Shown piece by piece: positions 7,452-11,809 of a DNA stretch of 11,809 nt. Below the pieces are notes generated by a model. The model was given only the letters and a program-made list of their open reading frames with translations, ran no database searches and had not been told where the DNA came from. Source of the stretch: Sphaerochaetaceae bacterium (GTDB lineage Bacteria > Spirochaetota > Spirochaetia > Sphaerochaetales > Sphaerochaetaceae); contig JAEDOD010000052.1 in assembly GCA_016302165.1 (NCBI GenBank), forward strand, positions 1 to 11,809. Direction: 5' to 3'. How positions within the stretch are numbered: the first letter of the stretch is position 1; each line of letters starts with the position of its first letter. The translations under genes and the position numbers were made by a program.

Positions 7452-7693
7452 TCTCTATCTATAGTCAGATATAATACCCGCGGTACCACTCAAATTGCGC
7501 ATAAGCGCCACTCAGGCTCCATCAAGCCGTATGCATTAACGCAGCAGTCACGGGAGGCCTCTACTTGCTTTCGCTTTCTGTCCTCCAGCTCGGAAGTGAT
7601 AGGTATCGGGTCCCTTCGCAACCGGCTCACACCATACCCGGCTCGCTTTTGCTATCCTACCCGGCCGTCTTCGTCGCAGCCTTTGAAAAATCT
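7403..7693 (-). promoter_or_regulatory. T-box riboswitch leader, proposed isoleucine (AUC) specifier
   Basis: This leader controls the downstream synthetase-aminotransferase-oxidoreductase operon. The conserved T-box GAGTGGTACCGCG lies at 7491-7479 on the minus strand. Stem I begins near 7680. GAAG (7672-7669) pairs with CUUC (7596-7593), above a K-turn-like GCGAC/CG loop. The AG-bulge AAAAGCGA is followed by a CCGG/CCGG stem closing the distal loop GUAUGGUGUGAG. The proposed specifier AUC (7600-7598) is followed by A and then CUUC, as in known stem I layouts. The UGGU bulge would pair with a tRNA ending ACCA, consistent with an A discriminator as in tRNA-Ile. In the antiterminator, UUUGAG pairs with CUCAAA (7446-7441) and GCGGGU with ACUCGU (7452-7447). 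Uncharged tRNA should turn the operon on. T-box identity is very firm; the specifier is moderately so. The 5' end is approximate. Confidence 0.93.
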
Positions 7694-7699
7694 ACCCCC

Positions 7700-7729
7700 T
7701 CTTTACCACAAAGTTAGAGATAAGGTCAA
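7700..7729 (-). promoter_or_regulatory. possible sigma-A type promoter of the T-box operon
   Basis: A TTGACC -35 box (7729-7724) lies 18 bases from a weak -10 candidate TAAAGA (7705-7700), just upstream of the T-box leader. The -35 matches five of six consensus bases and the -10 only three. Position is the main support. Confidence 0.4.
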
Positions 7730-7740
7730 CGGATTTGCAG

Positions 7741-7764
7741 AAAAAAGAATAATCATTCTTTTTT
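7741..7764 (-). terminator. A/T-rich hairpin between the two clusters, possible bidirectional terminator
   Basis: A perfect 10-base inverted repeat, A6GAAT and ATTCT6, flanks a four-base loop ten bases after the stop of the fusion gene. The 3' arm ends in a T run on either strand. With a single G-C pair the stem is weak, so termination is plausible but not certain. Confidence 0.5.
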
Positions 7765-7774
7765 CATTCAGTTT

Positions 7775-10231
7775 TCACGCTAGATTCAGAATCTTTTCAG
7801 ACTCCTCCTTCATCTTGTATTTCAGGATCTTACCTGCAGCATTCATAGGGAAGTCCTTGGTGAAGATGAAGTAACGTGGAACCTTATGGCGTGCCATGCT
7901 CTTCAGGCCATATTCCTTCATCTCCTTCTCGTCTGCATTCTCCCCTTCATGGAGAATGACCCAGGCGCAGGCCTCCTCTCCATACACTTCATCCTTTACG
8001 CCTACCACCTGGACATCCTTAATCTTAGGATTGGTAAGGTAGAACTCCTCGATTTCACGGGGATAGAGGTTCTCACCTCCACGGATGATCATATCCTTAA
8101 GTCTACCTGTAACCTTGTAATAGCCGTCAGAAGTTCTGCAACAGATATCTCCTGTATGGAGCCAGCCATCCTTGTCGATGGTCTGCCTTGTGGCTTCAGG
8201 CATCTTGTAGTAGCCCTTCATGATGTTGAAGCCTCTGGCTACGAACTCTCCGTTCATGCCGTCAGGAAGGTCCTCACCGGTCTCAGGGTCGATGATCTTG
8301 CACTCAACTCCAGGGAATGCGCTTCCAACCGTCTCGGTCCTGTGCTCCAGATCCTCGTTCACTTCTCCCATGGTGCATCCTGGGGAAGCCTCGGTCTGGC
8401 CATAGACAGAGAGAATCTCCTTCATGTTCATCTCCACGCTGGCCCTCTTCATCAGTTCCGGAGGACAGTTGGCTCCAGCCATGATTCCTGTGCGGATATG
8501 GGAGAAGTCTGTCTTCTGGAAATCAGGATGGCTGAACATGGCGACGAACATGGTGGGAACACCATTGAAGCATGTAATCTTCTCTTCAGTTATGCAGGCC
8601 AGGGATGACTTTGGAGAGAAATATGGAATCGGGCACAAGGTTCCGCCGTGGGTCATCATGCTGGTCATAGACAACACCATGCCGAAACAGTGGAACATTG
8701 GAACCTGGATCATCATCCTGTCTGCTGTAGACATATCCATTCTGTCTCCAATGGTCTTTCCGTTGTTGACGATGTTGCGGTGAGTGAGCATGACTCCCTT
8801 GGGAAATCCTGTGGTTCCTGAAGTGTACTGCATATTGCACACGTCATCGGCCTTGACCAGGGAGGAGCGTCTCCACACTTCCTCAAGAGGAATCTCCCTT
8901 CCCTTGTCCAGCATTTCGTCCCAGTTCAGGGCTCCTTCCATGTCAAAGCCCACAGTCACGATATTTCTCAGGAATGGAAGCTTCTCAGTGTATAGGGCTT
9001 CACCTTTCCTGTGACCCTTCAGCTCTGGGCAGAGCTCTTCGATGATCTCTTTGTAGTTGATATCCTTCAGAGCCTCGATCATTACCAGAGTATGGGTATC
9101 TGACTGCCTCAGGAGGTACTCCACTTCGTGGATACGATAGGCTGTGTTCACTGTCACCAGCACAGCGCCGATTCTGGTTGCAGCCCAGAAGGTCAGGAAC
9201 CAGGCAGGAACATTGGTGGCCCACACAGCCACGTGATACCCAGGCTTCACGCCCATGGCAATAAGGGAGGCGGCAACTCTATCCACGTCACGTCTGAACT
9301 CCCTGTAGGTGCGGGTATAGTCCAGAGTGGTGTATTTGAAGGCATACTGGTCAGGATAGATTGAGGCCATGGTGTCCAGCACATTACCGAATGTGGCGTC
9401 GATGGTCTCATATTTCTTCCATGGGAAGGTTCCTGTACCGCTTCTGTTTTCGTAGAGAGCGAGGCTCTTATGCCCTTCCTTGTCCTTTCTGTCCATGAAG
9501 GACACGAAATGTGTCAGCACAATGTCCGGGTCTGTAACCTCCTCGTTCCAGTCCACACTTACAAAGCCTTCATAGTTCAGGGACCTGAGGGCTCCCAGGA
9601 ACTGGGACACAGGAAGCTTACCTTCTCCGATGAGGACAGCTTTCTCTCCGTCGCTGTCTCCAAGGCTTACAAAGCGGATATAGGCTCCAAGAGTCTTGAT
9701 TGTGGTCTCTGCGCTTTCTCCGGCACTGAAGAAGGTTTCCCTTGTGTTCCAAGCGGCGCCCAGGGAAGCTGAAGCGAAGGCAGAGAAATATGGAAGAAGA
9801 GAGCTGGTACGGGAAAGAGGGCCCTTGGTCTCGAAGAGGATGGATACTCCTTCCTTAGTGGCCTTCTGGGCCACAGAAGCATACTTCTCGCTGAGAGCCT
9901 TAGGCTCCGGCAGGGAGGAAAGGGAGACGATTATGTTCTCCACTCCTGAGACGGCAGCCATATCTACATACTGTATCAGCGTATTTACACTGGCTTCCTC
10001 ACTATCCAGCGGCACTGGATAGTGGAGTGCTGTAACAGATAGGCCCTTGGAGGAAAGAAGAGAGCGGGAGGAGCTGAGGGAATCAGTACGGAGAACCGAA
10101 TCTCCATGCTCCTTCCTTTCCTTGATGGCATCATAGATTTCGAAGCCGTCCAATCCATATTCCTCGGCAATCTTCGTCAGGGAAAGGAAGGAGGACCTCT
10201 TTACATCACGGGTGGAAAAGGAGAGCTTCAT
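7775..10231 (-). CDS. TIM-barrel (xylose isomerase-like)-acyl-CoA synthetase fusion
   Basis: This 818-residue protein has two parts. Residues 1 to about 250 look like a sugar-phosphate-isomerase/AP-endonuclease-2-type TIM barrel: VTALHYPVPL (67-75), ILFETKG (131-137), IGEGKLP (201-207) and EGFVSVDWN (221-229). E134 is kept, but the usual second metal-site region reads AAWNTRE, so the metal site seems incomplete. Residues about 275-818 are a full AMP-forming acyl-CoA synthetase of the FadD-like class, with YTSGTTGFPKG (469-479), YGQTE (610-614), HTGD (692-695), GRLKDMIIRGGEN (709-721) and catalytic K801 in AAGKILK. The ATG overlaps the LeuA-like stop (ATGA) and has a strong GAGGAGGGG site at 10248-10240, so both proteins are probably made together. 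Acyl substrate and barrel function are unknown. No frame break separates the two domains. Confidence 0.88.
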   Translation of the reverse strand: MKLSFSTRDVKRSSFLSLTKIAEEYGLDGFEIYDAIKERKEHGDSVLRTDSLSSSRSLLSSKGLSVTALHYPVPLDSEEASVNTLIQYVDMAAVSGVENIIVSLSSLPEPKALSEKYASVAQKATKEGVSILFETKGPLSRTSSLLPYFSAFASASLGAAWNTRETFFSAGESAETTIKTLGAYIRFVSLGDSDGEKAVLIGEGKLPVSQFLGALRSLNYEGFVSVDWNEEVTDPDIVLTHFVSFMDRKDKEGHKSLALYENRSGTGTFPWKKYETIDATFGNVLDTMASIYPDQYAFKYTTLDYTRTYREFRRDVDRVAASLIAMGVKPGYHVAVWATNVPAWFLTFWAATRIGAVLVTVNTAYRIHEVEYLLRQSDTHTLVMIEALKDINYKEIIEELCPELKGHRKGEALYTEKLPFLRNIVTVGFDMEGALNWDEMLDKGREIPLEEVWRRSSLVKADDVCNMQYTSGTTGFPKGVMLTHRNIVNNGKTIGDRMDMSTADRMMIQVPMFHCFGMVLSMTSMMTHGGTLCPIPYFSPKSSLACITEEKITCFNGVPTMFVAMFSHPDFQKTDFSHIRTGIMAGANCPPELMKRASVEMNMKEILSVYGQTEASPGCTMGEVNEDLEHRTETVGSAFPGVECKIIDPETGEDLPDGMNGEFVARGFNIMKGYYKMPEATRQTIDKDGWLHTGDICCRTSDGYYKVTGRLKDMIIRGGENLYPREIEEFYLTNPKIKDVQVVGVKDEVYGEEACAWVILHEGENADEKEMKEYGLKSMARHKVPRYFIFTKDFPMNAAGKILKYKMKEESEKILNLA

Positions 10232-11625
10232 CTATTATGCCCCTCCTCATAGGCAATCTTATTGAGAGCGTTTACGTAAGCCCGGATCGATGCTCCGCAG
10301 ATATCTGTGGAGAGACCGTTACCGCTATAGAGACGGCCGGAGGAGCGGAGACGGACCAGAGCGGAGCCCAGGGCCTCCTTTCCTTCCGTCACAGCCTGAA
10401 TCTGGAAGTCGTCCAGTTCATAGTGATGGCCTATGCAGGTTTCTATGGCCTTGAAGGCGCTGTCGATAGGGCCGTCACCTGTGGCAACTCCCACCAGAGT
10501 TCCATTCTCGTCTTCCAGCGTCACATTTGATACAGCGTTGACCATGTTGGATATGGTGGAAACATAGCTCTTGAGAGTATAGGTTGCAGGAACCTGCATT
10601 GCACTGGATGCTATGACAGCCTCCAGCTCCTTGCCTCCGATGCTGCTCTTCTTTTCTGTAAGTCTCCTTACAGCGTCGTAGACCTTCTTCTCGTCGTCAG
10701 CTCCAAGGTCATAGCCAAGGCTCTTTACAGCCTCTGCCACATCCTCCACAGTTGAGGAGGCATCAAGGAAAACGACTCCGTCAACGCCGCTTCTTCCCTC
10801 GTCCTTGCTGTCGTTTTTCTGCATGCTCTTAAGAAGAGCCTCGATATCAGAGTGGATTTCAGTGAACTTGAGGCCTGACCTTACTCCGATCTTGTCTCCC
10901 TTGGCCTGAAGGGCTGAAGCAAGACTATCGGTGGAGAGGGCATCGGTGCCTGTGGTGCTGCACTTGATTCCGTCGGCTCCAGATTTAAGGGCAAAAAGTG
11001 CGTCCGAGACTCCCATGGAAAGGTGGTCGGAAACCTTCACTATAAGAGGAAGTGTCGTATTCTTCTTGATTTCTGACACAAAGGAAGCGAATTCGTCGCT
11101 CATCATCTCACCGCTGTCGTCAGAGACAGATACACAGGTGGCACCGGAGGATGAAGCTGCATTGATGCACTCGATGAGGAAAGGGAAGTCTGCCCTGGTG
11201 GCATCGAGAGCTTCAAACTCCACTTCTTCGCTGTAGCTTCTGCACTTCTCAACCAGAGTCTTGATGAGAGCCACCATCTTGTCTCCCTTAAGGCGATACA
11301 TGTATTCCATCTGTACTGTAGAAACAGGAAGGGAAACCTGAAGCACAGGGTGCTCTGCAGAGCGTATGCACTCAGCGGCAGTCTCCACCCCTTCCACAGT
11401 GCTTCCTACAGGAAGAGCAATCCTGACGCCCTTCACGCTTTCAGAGATGGTCTTGTAGACCACAGCGTCTTCCTTTGCCTTCCTGACAGGAGGAAGCTCT
11501 ATAACATCTGCTCCATAACGGGCTATAGCCATGGAAACGGATAGCTTTTCCCTGAAAAGCAGCTGTGAGCCATTCTTTCCGCATAGTTCCTTCAGAGTAT
11601 AGTCCGAAACAGTAATCTTTCTCAT
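10228..11625 (-). CDS. LeuA-like protein (2-isopropylmalate synthase family) with degenerate active site
   Basis: This 465-residue protein has the HMGL-like TIM barrel and C-terminal regulatory domain of 2-isopropylmalate/citramalate synthases. VEFEALDATRAD (135-146) matches the family's conserved barrel segment. Residues about 345-460, including GDGPIDSAF (383-391) and GNGLSTDI (435-442), match the allosteric dimerisation domain. The active site is altered. The N-terminal DxTLRDGEQ is DYTLKEL (D8 kept, Arg lost), the metal-binding HCHND reads KVSDH (197-201), and the GERAGN segment is not recognisable. Normal Claisen condensation with acetyl-CoA is therefore doubtful. It may be a sensor, a regulatory subunit or an enzyme with new chemistry. 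The start at 11625 is chosen for GGAGAG just upstream; ATGs at 11658 and 11637 lack such a site. It is the first gene of its cluster. Confidence 0.85.
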   Translation of the reverse strand: MRKITVSDYTLKELCGKNGSQLLFREKLSVSMAIARYGADVIELPPVRKAKEDAVVYKTISESVKGVRIALPVGSTVEGVETAAECIRSAEHPVLQVSLPVSTVQMEYMYRLKGDKMVALIKTLVEKCRSYSEEVEFEALDATRADFPFLIECINAASSSGATCVSVSDDSGEMMSDEFASFVSEIKKNTTLPLIVKVSDHLSMGVSDALFALKSGADGIKCSTTGTDALSTDSLASALQAKGDKIGVRSGLKFTEIHSDIEALLKSMQKNDSKDEGRSGVDGVVFLDASSTVEDVAEAVKSLGYDLGADDEKKVYDAVRRLTEKKSSIGGKELEAVIASSAMQVPATYTLKSYVSTISNMVNAVSNVTLEDENGTLVGVATGDGPIDSAFKAIETCIGHHYELDDFQIQAVTEGKEALGSALVRLRSSGRLYSGNGLSTDICGASIRAYVNALNKIAYEEGHNR

Positions 11626-11711
11626 TTTTCTCTCCATGATTCTTTTTCCCAAAACCATTTGGGGTACTCTCTATGGAAAAACAAAAGTGAGGGATTGGTC
11701 AATCGGGGTTT

Positions 11712-11747
11712 ATGCAGAAATATGCATGAATATGATTTTTTTATTCA
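11712..11747. repeat. two adjacent inverted repeats, possible operator
   Basis: On the plus strand, ATGCA (11712-11716) and TGCAT (11723-11727) form one inverted repeat with a six-base spacer. TGAATA (11727-11732) and TATTCA (11742-11747) form a second with a nine-base spacer. They sit about 90-120 bases upstream of the LeuA-like start and overlap the promoter candidate, as an operator would. Short A/T-rich repeats also arise by chance. Confidence 0.35.
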
Positions 11748-11748
11748 A
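11719..11748 (-). promoter_or_regulatory. possible promoter of the LeuA-like/fusion cluster
   Basis: TTGAAT (11748-11743) and CATATT (11724-11719) are spaced by 18 bases, with four of six consensus matches in each box. A second TTGACC at 11702-11697 has no good -10. The rest of the 11659-11809 stretch shows no gene. The leader from here to the start codon would be roughly 85-90 bases. Confidence 0.35.
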
Positions 11749-11809
11749 ACGTAACAGAAAGAAGATGAAATCTGTGTCACACGAAGATATAGCGACTTAT
11801 GCAGCATCC

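Noticed and set aside
7596..7874. Plus-strand open frame of 92 codons across the T-box leader
   Set aside because: It spans the riboswitch stem I, the A/T hairpin and the end of the fusion gene; no ribosome site or family similarity is visible.
10228..11625. Calling the gene a standard 2-isopropylmalate synthase (leuA)
   Set aside because: The metal-binding HxH and the TLRDG arginine are missing, so the standard function is doubtful despite the fold.
1..11809. CRISPR arrays, tRNA or rRNA genes, insertion sequences
   Set aside because: No spaced direct repeats, no tRNA-like cloverleaf or CCA-ended gene, and no transposase-like reading frame were seen on either strand.

Overview
All recognisable genes lie on the minus strand, so transcription runs from high to low coordinates. 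There are two tightly packed gene clusters. The organism looks like a strict anaerobe: it has a four-subunit ferredoxin-dependent 2-oxoacid oxidoreductase, with low-potential Fe-S chemistry and no oxidative dehydrogenase complex. A T-box riboswitch points to Firmicutes (Clostridia or Negativicutes), where these are most common. Other anaerobic phyla cannot be excluded from sequence alone. G+C looks close to one half by eye, and Shine-Dalgarno sites are mostly strong.

Cluster A (11809 to 7775): a promoter-like region with overlapping inverted repeats precedes a LeuA-like protein. This protein keeps the 2-isopropylmalate synthase fold and C-terminal regulatory domain but has lost most of the metal-binding active site. 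It overlaps by ATGA an 818-residue fusion of a xylose-isomerase-like TIM barrel and an AMP-forming acyl-CoA synthetase. The cluster ends at an A/T hairpin (7741-7764).

Leader (about 7729 to 7388): this stretch holds no gene. It contains a possible promoter and a complete T-box riboswitch: a stem I with AG-bulge and distal-loop motifs, a proposed AUC (isoleucine) specifier, the conserved T-box GAGTGGTACCGCG, and mutually exclusive antiterminator and terminator hairpins.

Cluster B (7387 to 3): eight genes with overlaps or gaps of 20 bases or fewer. In order they are an XRE-cupin-acyl-CoA synthetase fusion, an omega-amidase-like hydrolase, a branched-chain aminotransferase, a small P-loop ATPase, and the delta (ferredoxin), alpha, beta and gamma subunits of a 2-ketoisovalerate-type ferredoxin oxidoreductase. 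The last stop codon sits at the window edge (3-5).

Main interpretation (inference): cluster B is a branched-chain amino acid salvage pathway. A branched short-chain acid is activated to its CoA thioester, reductively carboxylated with ferredoxin to the 2-oxoacid, then transaminated. With 2-methylbutyrate the product would be isoleucine, matching the proposed AUC specifier. The enzymes could also run in the degradative direction, but a T-box that switches the operon on when tRNA is uncharged argues for biosynthesis.
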